Of a stretch of 64,000 bases of DNA, positions 23,712-32,038 are shown piece by piece (the stretch's first letter is position 1; every line of letters begins with the position of its first letter). A program made the translations under genes and the position numbers. The stretch is taken from the NCBI GenBank assembly GCA_002404155.1, contig DHJC01000038.1, positions 6,891 to 70,890 of the forward strand. The letters are read 5' to 3'. This DNA comes from Chloroflexi bacterium UBA4730 (GTDB lineage: Bacteria; Chloroflexota; Limnocylindria; P2-11E). The notes under the pieces were generated by a model. The model ran no database searches. It saw nothing but the letters and a program-made list of their open reading frames with translations, and had not been told where the DNA came from.

Positions 23712-25000
23712 GGATCACCGGCGGCACCGTCCTGTCGATGCGGCCTGGCAGCACCCCCGCCATCCGCGACGTGTTCGTCGATGGCGATCGCATCGTGGAT
23801 CGCCCGGCCGGTGACGCGATCGACGCGTCCGGCTGCTACGTCATGCCCGGGCTGGTGCAGACGCACATCCATCTGGTGCAGACGATCTTCCGCGGGCTCG
23901 CTGAAGAGCTCTCGCTCCTCGAGTGGCTGCGCGGTCGCATTTGGCCGCTCGAGGCCGCGCACGACGAGCGATCGCTGCGCGCGACCGCACGCCTCGGGCT
24001 GCTCGATCTGCTCACGACCGGCACGACGACGATCCTCGACATGGGCACTACCCATGGCGGAGACGTGATCGCGGAGGAGCTCGTCGCGTCGGGCATCCGG
24101 GCACGGTTCGGGCAGACGATGATGGACGGGGGCGATGGAGTGCCAAAGGAGCTGCAAGAGACCACGAGCGCGTCACTGCACGCGAGCGCGCGACTCGCGA
24201 TGGCCTGGGACGGTGCCGCCGACGGCCGCATCGGGTACGCATACGCGCCGCGGTTCGCGCTCTCCTGCACCCGCGAGCTCCTCGAAGCCGTCGGAGACAT
24301 CACCAAGCGGCTCGGCCTCCTCATCCACACCCACTCCAACGAGAACGTCGGCGAGCGCGCGCTCGTCGAGGGCGCGACCGGCCAGGCGCCGACGGCATAC
24401 CTCGACAGCGTCGGCCTGGTGAATGAGCGAAGCGTCATCGCGCACGGCGTGAACCTCGACGAACGCGAGATCGCAATCTTGGCCGAGCGTGGCGCAAGCA
24501 TTACCCACTGCCCCTCGTCGAACCTGAAGCTCGGCAGCGGGATCGCCGACGTGCGCGCGCTGCGGAACAAAGGCATCACCGTCGGCATCGGCGCAGATGG
24601 AGCAGCGTGCAACAACCGCCTCGACGGCTTCGATGAACTCCGACTCGCCGCGCTGCTCGCCGCGTCCCTGCGCAGGCCGGGCGCCCTCACGGCGTGGGAT
24701 GTCCTCGCGATGGGCACCCGTGCCGGCGCGCGTGCGATGCGGATGGACAATGAGATCGGAACCATCGAGGTGGGGAAGAAGGCCGACCTCATCGTGCTCG
24801 ATCCCTCGAAGCTCGCAGGTCCTGGCGGCGATCCCGCGACGCGCATCGTGTACGGCGGCGGGTCGCGTGCGGTGCGAGACGTGATCGTGGACGGCAACGT
24901 CGTCGTGCGGGACTTCATGCCGATGACGCTCGACCCCGCCGAGGTCCGGGCGCGTGCGGCTGAGGCCCTTCCGGCTCTGGCGCAACGCGCCGGGATCTGA
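23708..25000 (+). CDS. amidohydrolase, probable aminopurine deaminase
   Basis: 430 residues from ATG 23708. It is of the cytosine deaminase/TrzN/MtaD branch: QTHIHLVQTIFRGLAEELSLLEWL (HxH near 58), HTHSNENVGE, AHGVNLDEREIAIL, ITHCPSSNLKLGSGI and GIGADGAACNN with the catalytic Asp. All metal ligands are present. In a purine-catabolic operon, conversion of guanine (or 8-oxoguanine) to xanthine is the attractive role, since xanthine dehydrogenase is encoded 3 kb away. A 5'-deoxyadenosine or S-adenosylhomocysteine deaminase cannot be excluded. The stop forms CTGA with the next start. Confidence 0.8.
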   Translation: MRITGGTVLSMRPGSTPAIRDVFVDGDRIVDRPAGDAIDASGCYVMPGLVQTHIHLVQTIFRGLAEELSLLEWLRGRIWPLEAAHDERSLRATARLGLLDLLTTGTTTILDMGTTHGGDVIAEELVASGIRARFGQTMMDGGDGVPKELQETTSASLHASARLAMAWDGAADGRIGYAYAPRFALSCTRELLEAVGDITKRLGLLIHTHSNENVGERALVEGATGQAPTAYLDSVGLVNERSVIAHGVNLDEREIAILAERGASITHCPSSNLKLGSGIADVRALRNKGITVGIGADGAACNNRLDGFDELRLAALLAASLRRPGALTAWDVLAMGTRAGARAMRMDNEIGTIEVGKKADLIVLDPSKLAGPGGDPATRIVYGGGSRAVRDVIVDGNVVVRDFMPMTLDPAEVRARAAEALPALAQRAGI

Positions 25001-25353
25001 CCCTGAAGGAGGCGATCGTGGCCGCCACCGACAGCGAGCCGATCGCCGAGGTCATCGCCGGACGCTTGCGCGCCGAAGGCATCGCGGTTCGGGTCCGGTA
25101 CGACTCCCAGGCCGGCATCCCCCGGCAGATCGCGCCCGCCGGCCTCGGCTTCGGGCTCGGCGCGTTCCGCATCGCCGTCGCCGCGCGTGACGCCGAGCGA
25201 GCGCGTGAGGTCCTCGCCGACGCCGAACCGCGGGACCGTCGGCGCAGTCCGGTGTTCCGCGCGGTCGCGGTGTTGGTGCTCATCGCATTCGTCTTGGTGT
25301 GGATTCCCGGGATCCTCGACGAGATCCGGGCGCTCCTCGACCTGGCCCGCTAG
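24997..25353 (+). CDS. DUF2007-type signalling protein with C-terminal membrane helix
   Basis: 118 residues if started at CTG 24997, which overlaps the previous stop as CTGA. The usual first strand of DUF2007 domains (here LKEAIVAATDSEPIAEVIAG) lies upstream of the GTG at 25018, which has AAGGAGG in front but would cut the strand. The domain (about residues 3-75) is the small alpha/beta fold annotated as a putative prokaryotic signal transducing protein. One hydrophobic helix follows (AVAVLVLIAFVLVWIPG). The role in the operon is unknown. Confidence 0.7.
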   Translation: MTLKEAIVAATDSEPIAEVIAGRLRAEGIAVRVRYDSQAGIPRQIAPAGLGFGLGAFRIAVAARDAERAREVLADAEPRDRRRSPVFRAVAVLVLIAFVLVWIPGILDEIRALLDLAR

Positions 25354-25372
25354 ACGGCTTTCGGTACGCGGA

Positions 25373-26200
25373 TCAGCGCAGCCAGGTGCGCGCGGGCACG
25401 ACGAACACGCCCGCCGGCTTGTTCGACAGCGCGTCTTCGATGCGACGCACCGTGAAATCGCTGATCGGCCGCGGCAACCGATCGCGCGCGAACCACCCAA
25501 GCTCGCTGATCTCCGCGGGGTCGGTGATCTCGGGCTGCGGAGATGCCGCCGCGAGTCGCGCGCGGAACACGAAGTGGTGCCCGCCAGCCGCGCCCCACGC
25601 CGGCTCCCGATACACACTGCTGAGCCGCTCGATCTCGATACGCGCGCCGGTCTCCTCGCGCGCCTCGCGCACCGCGGCCGCTTCGGCCGACTCGCGCGTC
25701 TCCACCACGCCGCCCGGGATCTCCCAGTTGAGCTCGCCGTAGGTGTGACGCACGAGCAGGACCCGGCCTTCGCGGTCGGTGATCACTGACGCTGCGCCGA
25801 GCGGGATCGGACCGCTGTCGGCGTGCACCGGCAGCCCGGCCGCGGCCCACGCGGTGAAGCCGCCGATCACGTCGGTCGTGTTGCCGTACCCGAGCTCGCG
25901 GAGCCGCACTGCCGCGAGGCTCGACGAGTAGCCCTCATTGCAGATGAGGATGAGCCGATTCTCCTTGCCTGCGAGCGCCGGCTCCTGATGGCCCGACTGC
26001 TGGTCGACCCGCCACTCAAGGATATTCAGCGGCGCATGAACCGAGTCCGGGATCCACCCGTCGCGAGCGCGCAGGTCGGTCGCACGGACGTCCACGAGCG
26101 TCCATCCGTCACGGATCGCGGTTGCCGCCTCGTGCGGGGTGAGCCGCTTCAGCTGTGCTTGCGCGGCGGCAAGCACGTCGTTGATGGTCCGGCGAGGCAC
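25373..26200 (-). CDS. rhodanese-Nudix fusion protein
   Basis: 275 residues from GTG 26200; the open frame goes further upstream but has no domain sequence. Residues about 15-115 are a rhodanese domain (LVDVRATDLRARDGWIPDSVHAPLN, active-site loop CNEGYSSSLA with the catalytic Cys, GGFTAWAAAGLP). Residues about 125-260 are a Nudix domain with a complete box: GGVVETRESAEAAAVREAREETG. Rhodaneses carry persulfide sulfur; Nudix enzymes cleave NDP-X compounds. Both active sites look intact, so the fusion may join a sulfur or redox step to hydrolysis of a nucleotide-linked substrate. Confidence 0.88.
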   Translation of the reverse strand: MPRRTINDVLAAAQAQLKRLTPHEAATAIRDGWTLVDVRATDLRARDGWIPDSVHAPLNILEWRVDQQSGHQEPALAGKENRLILICNEGYSSSLAAVRLRELGYGNTTDVIGGFTAWAAAGLPVHADSGPIPLGAASVITDREGRVLLVRHTYGELNWEIPGGVVETRESAEAAAVREAREETGARIEIERLSSVYREPAWGAAGGHHFVFRARLAAASPQPEITDPAEISELGWFARDRLPRPISDFTVRRIEDALSNKPAGVFVVPARTWLR

Positions 26201-26214
26201 GCACGTATGGTGCC

Positions 26215-26220
26215 TACAAT
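26215..26220 (+). promoter_or_regulatory. possible -10 of the secreted propeller gene
   Basis: TACAAT, 47 nt before ATG 26268. Unlike most promoters here, it leaves room for a leader, which contains a strong GGGGGAGGA ribosome-binding site (26255-26263). No clear -35 is present. Confidence 0.35.
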
Positions 26221-26267
26221 CCCGTGCGGGTGCGCTGGGGGCTGAAGCGCTCATGGGGGAGGATCGA

Positions 26268-28061
26268 ATGCTCCGGAAAACGACCCTTACGGTCATTGCC
26301 GTCATCGCGCTCGTGTCCTTCAGTCCGTCCCCGCTGGTCAGCGGTGGAACGATCCTGCAAGGGACGCAAACGAACGCACAGTACGAAAGCAGCGGCTCGG
26401 GTGTCACGTCGGTCAGTGCGACGACCCAGAAGATCAGCTGCTACACGCCGCTCGTCCCCTACACCGGCAATGACGGGCCGAACGACGGCTACACCGGCGA
26501 GTCGGTGTGCCCGGGCGCCACCACCGGCGAGGACCTCGGACCCTACCCGACGCAGGCCGGCGCGAACCCGGGCTACCCGGCGGCGTCACCGATGCTGGTC
26601 AAGGATCACTCCGAGTCGGACATCCGCGTCGATCCGCTGAACGCCTCGCATCTCATCGGGACATCCAAGTGGTTCGTGAGCGCCGAGGGCTACGACCATC
26701 TGCTCGGTTTCTTCGAATCGTTCGACGGTGGCGCGACCTGGCCGGTGCAGGGGCACATCCCCGGCTACGAGGGCTGGACGGACAACACCGATCCGGTCGG
26801 CTCGTTCGACCAGTACGGCAACTTCTACTCGCTCAACCTCGGCTACCAGTTCTTCTACAACCGCGACGGCAGCCACAATTTCGCGATCAACCCGAACAAG
26901 GAGCCCAACCCAAGCCAGCCTGCCGAGGTCATCTCCGTGTCCGTCCGTCCGCAGGGCGCCGCCACCGCGACGGATTGGATCGTCACGCACGACGGGCAAC
27001 TCGATGTTGTCGCGGCGTACCCGAACAAGGGCAACGAGCCCGACAAGCAGTGGCTGACGATCGACCGCAACCCCGCGAGCCCGTTCGCCGATCGCATCTA
27101 CGCGATGTGGGTCGACTTCACGGGCTGCTGCACCCCGCACCCGGTCGTGTCGTGGGCGACCGCGCTGCCGAATGGAACGCACACCGACTGGTCCACGCCG
27201 ATCAAGCTCCCCGTGGGCTCGGCGATGGCGCAGGGCGCGACGTACCTGCTACCGCACGTCGCTCCGGATGGCACGCTCTGGACGACCCTCACCAACGGCG
27301 GCCCGGCGCATCAGTACGCGTCCGACAAGATCGTTGTTGACCGCTCGAACGACGGCGGCGTCACCTGGACGGGCGTCGGCATCGTTGCCGACAACATCGT
27401 CGCGCCGCCCTTCGTGTATCCGAACACCACGTTCCGCGACGGCATCTTGAACAGCTTCACCGTTGGTCCAGTGGCCGTCGGTGGCCACTACCCGCTGTAC
27501 GTCGCGTACGAGGACGCCGGCGAGGGCCCGACGAGCGTCCTCCTGACCGCGTCCTACGACGATGGCGTGCATTGGTCCGGTCCGTTCCGGGTCAACGACA
27601 ATCCGACACCGGCCGACGCGTTCCAGCCCACGGTCACGACGGCCGCGAATGGCACCGTCGGCGTCGCGTTCTACGACCGACGGCTGGCCTGCCCCGCGGC
27701 GGGAAGCACCGAAGCCACGCCGGCCGGCATCGCGCTCGATCAGGTGAATCCGAGCTACGCGGCGACGCCGCCCTACGGCGCGGCGAACTACTGCGTGAAC
27801 GCGAGCGTCCAGTTCTACGCGCCGGACCTGACACCCAAGGGGCACAACATCCGGCTCAGCGCGCACACCTTCGACCCACAGCTCAACGCGCCGCATACCG
27901 GCTGCGCGACGTGTGTCACGACGTTCATCGGCGACTACTTCGGCTTCGATACCGCCGGGACCACCGCGTTCTTCACCTTCGTCTCGACGTATAACGACGG
28001 GACCAACGCCAACCCCGCGCACTACCAGCAGCAGATCGTCGCCTCCATCGCGATCCCGTAG
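26268..28061 (+). CDS. secreted sialidase/BNR-type beta-propeller protein
   Basis: 597 residues from ATG 26268, preceded by GGGGGAGGA. The N-terminus is a signal peptide (MLRKTTLTVIAVIALVSF). The mature protein has Asp-box-like turns (SFDGGATW, SNDGGVTW, SYDDGVHW) spaced through a beta-rich sequence, the pattern of sialidase/exo-glycosidase propellers, and several Cys that may form disulfides (GCCTP, CATC). The Arg triad of true sialidases cannot be assigned by eye, so a catalytic role is unproven. It is an extracellular protein set between purine genes, with its own strong SD and a hairpin terminator 8 nt after the stop. Confidence 0.75.
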   Translation: MLRKTTLTVIAVIALVSFSPSPLVSGGTILQGTQTNAQYESSGSGVTSVSATTQKISCYTPLVPYTGNDGPNDGYTGESVCPGATTGEDLGPYPTQAGANPGYPAASPMLVKDHSESDIRVDPLNASHLIGTSKWFVSAEGYDHLLGFFESFDGGATWPVQGHIPGYEGWTDNTDPVGSFDQYGNFYSLNLGYQFFYNRDGSHNFAINPNKEPNPSQPAEVISVSVRPQGAATATDWIVTHDGQLDVVAAYPNKGNEPDKQWLTIDRNPASPFADRIYAMWVDFTGCCTPHPVVSWATALPNGTHTDWSTPIKLPVGSAMAQGATYLLPHVAPDGTLWTTLTNGGPAHQYASDKIVVDRSNDGGVTWTGVGIVADNIVAPPFVYPNTTFRDGILNSFTVGPVAVGGHYPLYVAYEDAGEGPTSVLLTASYDDGVHWSGPFRVNDNPTPADAFQPTVTTAANGTVGVAFYDRRLACPAAGSTEATPAGIALDQVNPSYAATPPYGAANYCVNASVQFYAPDLTPKGHNIRLSAHTFDPQLNAPHTGCATCVTTFIGDYFGFDTAGTTAFFTFVSTYNDGTNANPAHYQQQIVASIAIP

Positions 28062-28068
28062 CACGATG

Positions 28069-28097
28069 GCGGGAGGCCTCCAGGTGAGGCCTCCCGC
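28069..28097 (+). terminator. perfect 12-bp hairpin after the propeller gene
   Basis: GCGGGAGGCCTC (28069-28080), the loop CAGGT, then the exact complement (28086-28097). No T-run follows, but the stem is perfect, sits directly after a stop codon and precedes the promoter of the next operon. It is the clearest terminator in the window. Confidence 0.75.
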
Positions 28098-28101
28098 GGC
28101 C

Positions 28102-28107
28102 TATAGT
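28102..28107 (+). promoter_or_regulatory. -10 of the xanthine dehydrogenase operon
   Basis: TATAGT, the same hexamer as before carA, 11 nt upstream of GTG 28119. The expected -35 region falls inside the terminator loop and has no match. Confidence 0.45.
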
Positions 28108-28118
28108 CCGCGCACCAC

Positions 28119-28964
28119 GTGAACGTCGAGATCGCGCGCAGGCTGGACGACGCGCTCGCGCTCCTCGCGGAACGGCCGGCGGCGGACGTCATCAACGGCG
28201 GGACCGACCTGATGGTCGAGATCAACTTCGGCCGCAAGCGGCCGAAAGCGATGATCGCGATCGACCGCGTCGAGGAGCTGCGCGGCCTCTCCGTGCACGG
28301 CACCGTGAGGATGGGCGGAGGCGTCACGTTCACGATGATGCTCGAGCGCGATTGCGGGTCGGTCGCCCTGCGCGAAGCGGCGCGCACCGTCGGCTCGCCG
28401 CAGATCCGCAACGCCGCGACCATCGGTGGGAACGTCGCGACCTCGTCGCCGGCCGGCGACTCGCTGCCGGTCCTCGCCGCCCTCGACGCCAAGGTCCACC
28501 TCCGGTCCCTCCGAGGGGTGCGCGCGGTACCGTTCGCCAGCTTCATGACCGGCCCGAAGAAGAACGTGCGGGCGCCCGACGAGCTCGTGACCGCAGTCGA
28601 GTGGGACGATGCCGGCCCGGCCCAGGTCTTCATGAAGGTCGGTACTCGCAACGCGATGGTCATCTCCGTCGCCGGCCTCGCGCTCGTCGCCGATCGCGCG
28701 CGCAAGCGGATCGGCGTCGGCCTCGGCTCCTGCGGACCGACGATCCTCCGCGCGTCCGGCGCGGAGGCGTTCGCGGCCGGGCTGTTCGATGAGGCGGGTT
28801 GGCGCGCGTTCGCCGCGAGCGAGGCGGCCTGCGTGGAGTTCGGGTCGAGGGTCGCCACCGCGGTGCGGCCGATCGATGACGTGCGCGGCACGGCCGCGTA
28901 CCGGCGGCACGTCCTTGCCGTGATGGGCGCGCGCGCGCTCGCGCGCGTCGCGAGGCTCGCCTGA
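28119..28964 (+). CDS. xanthine dehydrogenase FAD subunit
   Basis: 281 residues, normal for the CoxM/XdhB family. It binds FAD and passes electrons from the Fe-S subunit to NAD+ or a quinone. The FAD motifs are INGGTDLMVEI near residue 26 and the IGGNVATSSPAGDSLP loop near 105, followed by the GVGLGSCGPTI region of the C-terminal CO_deh_flav_C domain. It is the first gene of a FAD, Fe-S, Mo subunit operon; GTG 28119 was chosen from the -10 position and the family start. Confidence 0.92.
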   Translation: MNVEIARRLDDALALLAERPAADVINGGTDLMVEINFGRKRPKAMIAIDRVEELRGLSVHGTVRMGGGVTFTMMLERDCGSVALREAARTVGSPQIRNAATIGGNVATSSPAGDSLPVLAALDAKVHLRSLRGVRAVPFASFMTGPKKNVRAPDELVTAVEWDDAGPAQVFMKVGTRNAMVISVAGLALVADRARKRIGVGLGSCGPTILRASGAEAFAAGLFDEAGWRAFAASEAACVEFGSRVATAVRPIDDVRGTAAYRRHVLAVMGARALARVARLA

Positions 28965-29455
28965 TGCGCGTAACGCTCACGGTGAACGGCGCCGAACGCG
29001 CGGCGGAGGCCCGCGACGGCGAGTCGCTCCTCACGTTCCTGCGCGAAGAGCTCGAGCTGCCGGGAAGCAAGAACGCGTGTGAGCAGGGCGAATGCGGCTC
29101 GTGCTCCGTCATGCTCGATGGAGCTCTCGTCTGCAGCTGCCTCGTGCTCGCCGCGGCCTGTGCGGACAAGCAGGTGGAGACGGTCGAGGCGCTGTCTGAC
29201 GCGGGGGCAGGGGCCCCCGGCAGCGGAGCTGCCAGGCTGCATCCGCTGCAGCAGGCGTTCCTGAGCGCTGGCGCCGTCCAGTGCGGGTTCTGCACGCCTG
29301 GACTGATCGTCGCCGCGAACGCGCTCCTGCAGCGCAATCCCGAGCCGACCGACGCCGAGATCCGAGAGGCGCTCGCCGGGAACATCTGCCGCTGCACCGG
29401 CTACGGGAAGATCCTCGAGGCCGTGCACGCCGTCGCGAAGGGCGCGCGCGCGTGA
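28964..29455 (+). CDS. xanthine dehydrogenase [2Fe-2S] subunit
   Basis: 163 residues. Two [2Fe-2S] clusters are bound: the plant-type ferredoxin fold with CEQGECGSCSVMLDG and a following Cys (near 42-62), and the C-terminal helical domain with CGFCTPG and NICRCTGYG. Between them, where most homologues have a short turn, stands the linker SDAGAGAPGSGAARLHP, which is encoded by the 17-bp GC-rich repeat at 29201-29217. All eight cluster cysteines are present. It overlaps its neighbours (TGATG upstream, GTGA downstream). Confidence 0.93.
   Translation: MRVTLTVNGAERAAEARDGESLLTFLREELELPGSKNACEQGECGSCSVMLDGALVCSCLVLAAACADKQVETVEALSDAGAGAPGSGAARLHPLQQAFLSAGAVQCGFCTPGLIVAANALLQRNPEPTDAEIREALAGNICRCTGYGKILEAVHAVAKGARA
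29201..29217 (+). repeat. 17-bp intragenic GC-rich repeat, copy B (in Fe-S subunit)
   Basis: GCGGGGGCAGGGGCCCC, identical to 4448-4464 and read in the same phase (AGAGAP). It lies in the linker between the two cluster domains, a site that tolerates insertions. Confidence 0.6.
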
Positions 29456-31734
29456 CGCTCACGCGCCAGCGGATCCAGCCGGCGAGGGGTGCCGTCGGCG
29501 AGTCCGTCGAGCGGCCCGACGGCCCGCCCAAGGTGAAGGGCGAGTTCCGCTACGCGAGCGATCTGTGGCAGCGGGGCATGCTCCACGGCGCGACGCTTCG
29601 CAGCCCGCATCCGCACGCGCGCATCGTGTCGATCGACACCGCGAAGGCCCGTGCCCTGCCGGGCGTGCGCGCGGTGCTCACGCACGAAGACCTTCCGAAC
29701 GAGGAGACCTACGGTCTCATGCAGAGCGACCAGTACCCGCTCGCGCGGAAGAAGGTCCGATTCCTCGGCGACCCCGTGGCGATCGTTGCGGCGGACGACG
29801 CCCAGACGGCGCGCGACGCGCTGAAGCTGATCGCCGTGACGTATGAGCCGCTGCCCGCGATCACCGACCCGATCGCCGCAGTGCAGCCGGATGCCCAGCC
29901 GATCCATGACGGGGGCAACGTCATCGATGCCGTCCATCTCGTGCACGGCGATCCGAAGGCCCCGGCTGAGGTCGAGGTCGACGGCGAGTACGAGATCGGC
30001 ATGCAGGACCAGGCCGCCCTCGGGCCGGAGGCCGGTCTCGCGATCCCCGACGCCGATGGGGGCGTCACCCTGCACATCGCGACGCAGTGGCTGCACGAGG
30101 ACCTCCGGCAGATCGCGCCGTGCATCGGGCTCCCGGAAGAGAAGGTGCGCCTCGTCATGTCCGGCGTGGGTGGGGCGTTCGGCGCGCGCGAGGACGTCAC
30201 GCTCCAGATCCATCTCTGCCTGCTCGCGCTGGCGACGAGGCGGCCGGTGCGGATGACCTACGGGCGCGAGGAGTCCTTCTACGGCCACGTCCATCGTCAC
30301 CCGGCGCGGCTGTTCTACCGGCACGGCGCGAAGAAGGACGGGACGCTCGTCTACGTGCGGGCGACGATCGTGCTCGACGGTGGCGGGTACGCGTCATCGA
30401 GCCCGGCGGTCATCGCCAACGCCGCGTGCTTCGCGGCCGGCCCGTACAAGGTGCCGAATGCCGACGTCTGGAGCGTCGGCGCCTATACGAACAACCCGCC
30501 GTCCGGCGCGATGCGCGGCTTCGGCGCGGTGCAGACGTGCTTCGCGTACGAGGCCCAGATGGACAAGCTTGCCGCGAAGCTCGGCCTGGACCCCGTCTTG
30601 TTACGCGTGAAGAACGCGCTCTCCGACGGCGACGAGATCATCACTAGCCAGCCGGTCGCAGGGTCCGAGCCGGTGAGCGAGATCGTGCGGCGCGCGAACG
30701 CGCTCCCGCTCCCGCCGGCGCAGCGCGCATCCGACATCGACCTCCCGGGCGGCGCGGGCAACCTCACGCTCGGCGAGGGCGTGGTCCGCGGCGTGGGCTT
30801 CGCCGCCGGCTTCAAGAACGTCTGCTACTCGCACGGCTTCGACGACTCGTGCGCCGCGCGAGTCCGGCTCGAGCTTGACGAGGACGGCCCGATCGCGCAC
30901 GTGCACACGGCTGCCGCCGAGGTGGGACAGGGTGTGGTCACGGTCCAGCTGCAGGTCGCGCGCACCGAGCTTGGCATCGAGCGCGTGATCGTGGACAACG
31001 CCGACACCCAGATTGGCTCCGCGGGGTCGAGCTCCGCGTCGCGGCAGACGTGGATGACCGGCGCCGCGGTGAAGGCCGCGTGCGATCTCGTGAACGCCGA
31101 GCTCGACCGACGCGCGCGCGACCGCCGCATCCCGCGCGATCGGCTCGAGGCCCTCCTCGACACGCCGGTCGAGCACCGGATCACGTACCGCCACAAAGCC
31201 ACCGAGCCGCTCAACGAGGGCACGCAGAACCACGGTCATGTCGCGTTCCTGTTCGCCGCGCACCGGGCGAGCGTGGACGTTGACCTCGGCACCGGCCTGG
31301 TGAAGGTCGTCCAGGTAGCGACGGCGCAGGACGTGGGGAAGGCCATCAACCCCGTCGCGGTCATCGGTCAGATCGAGGGCGGCATCGCACAGGGGCTCGG
31401 CCTCGCGGTGATGGAGGAAGTGATCCTGACGGACGGCGCGGTGAAGAACGCGTCGTTCACCGACTACCTGCTTCCCACAACGCTGGACATGCCACCGGTC
31501 ATCGCGGACCTGATCGAGCATCCGCATCCTGACGCGCCGTACGGCGCGAAGGGTGTCGGCGAGCCGCCGACCATCTCCAGCACCCCCGCGATCGTCGCCG
31601 CGATCCGGGCCGCGACCGGGCGCGAGCTGAACCGTGTGCCGGTGCGTCCCGACGACATCGTCTTCGGCACGGTCGCCCGGTCGGGCTGGGTCGTCGTGCC
31701 CGGTGCCGATCCCCGCGCGGCTGTGCGAGCGTGA
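29452..31734 (+). CDS. xanthine dehydrogenase molybdenum subunit
   Basis: 760 residues from GTG 29452. It binds molybdopterin and hydroxylates hypoxanthine or xanthine to urate. Aldehyde-oxidase/xanthine-dehydrogenase motifs: GEFRYASDLWQRGMLHGA at the start, GGAFGARED, GAMRGFGAVQ (MRGFG instead of the AYRCSFR loop of CO dehydrogenase), a Mo-pterin GQG region in AAEVGQGVVTVQ, and the C-terminal GAKGVGEPP containing the catalytic Glu. The substrate is inferred from the uricase and allantoinase genes in the same island; a related purine or nicotinate-like substrate is possible. XdhC-type sulfurase/chaperone genes are not in the window. Confidence 0.9.
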   Translation: MTLTRQRIQPARGAVGESVERPDGPPKVKGEFRYASDLWQRGMLHGATLRSPHPHARIVSIDTAKARALPGVRAVLTHEDLPNEETYGLMQSDQYPLARKKVRFLGDPVAIVAADDAQTARDALKLIAVTYEPLPAITDPIAAVQPDAQPIHDGGNVIDAVHLVHGDPKAPAEVEVDGEYEIGMQDQAALGPEAGLAIPDADGGVTLHIATQWLHEDLRQIAPCIGLPEEKVRLVMSGVGGAFGAREDVTLQIHLCLLALATRRPVRMTYGREESFYGHVHRHPARLFYRHGAKKDGTLVYVRATIVLDGGGYASSSPAVIANAACFAAGPYKVPNADVWSVGAYTNNPPSGAMRGFGAVQTCFAYEAQMDKLAAKLGLDPVLLRVKNALSDGDEIITSQPVAGSEPVSEIVRRANALPLPPAQRASDIDLPGGAGNLTLGEGVVRGVGFAAGFKNVCYSHGFDDSCAARVRLELDEDGPIAHVHTAAAEVGQGVVTVQLQVARTELGIERVIVDNADTQIGSAGSSSASRQTWMTGAAVKAACDLVNAELDRRARDRRIPRDRLEALLDTPVEHRITYRHKATEPLNEGTQNHGHVAFLFAAHRASVDVDLGTGLVKVVQVATAQDVGKAINPVAVIGQIEGGIAQGLGLAVMEEVILTDGAVKNASFTDYLLPTTLDMPPVIADLIEHPHPDAPYGAKGVGEPPTISSTPAIVAAIRAATGRELNRVPVRPDDIVFGTVARSGWVVVPGADPRAAVRA

Positions 31735-32023
31735 ACCGGCGCAATACGCCGGCGCCGCGCATCCATCGAGCAGAGCAACGTCCGGCGGACGCCAAGGCGC
31801 GGCTCGCCGAGGCCGGCGGCGCGAAGGGTCCTCTCGGAGAGGGCGCCCCGGCCAGGCGGTCGTGTGCGCGTCGTGCGGGACCTTCCTCGGGTTCGCCGGT
31901 CACGTCAATCTGGATCTCGACCTGCGGCTGCATCGCGAGGCCGCTCGCTGCCCGGGCACGAGCGTGCGCGTGCGGTGGGCCGTGCCCGCCGACGTCGACC
32001 AGATCGATCCACCCGAGCGCTGA
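31731..32023 (+). pseudogene. small CxxC protein gene with one-base frame break
   Basis: GTG 31731 overlaps the stop of the Mo subunit (GTGA), and about 40 codons follow in this frame (NRRNTPAPRIHRAEQRPAD…). From about 31850 the +2 frame takes over with clear coding character (VVCASCGTFLGFAG…RVRWAVPADVDQI) to TGA 32021-32023. Adding one C to the CCCC run at 31846-31849 joins the parts into a protein of about 97 residues with a CxxC pair and a basic N-terminus. I do not recognise the family. The break may be a sequencing error in a homopolymer. Confidence 0.55.
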
Positions 32024-32025
32024 CC

Positions 32026-32031
32026 TAGCAT
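32026..32031 (+). promoter_or_regulatory. leaderless-type -10 of the DinB-like gene
   Basis: TAGCAT, 7 nt before ATG 32039. The alternative ATG at 32030 lies inside the hexamer, which supports 32039 as the start. Confidence 0.35.
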
Positions 32032-32038
32032 GCCGCCG

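Noticed and set aside
29452..31734. Aerobic CO dehydrogenase (cox genes) as identity of the FAD/Fe-S/Mo operon
   Set aside because: The large subunit has MRGFG in place of the AYRCSFR active-site loop of CO dehydrogenase, and the context is purine breakdown.
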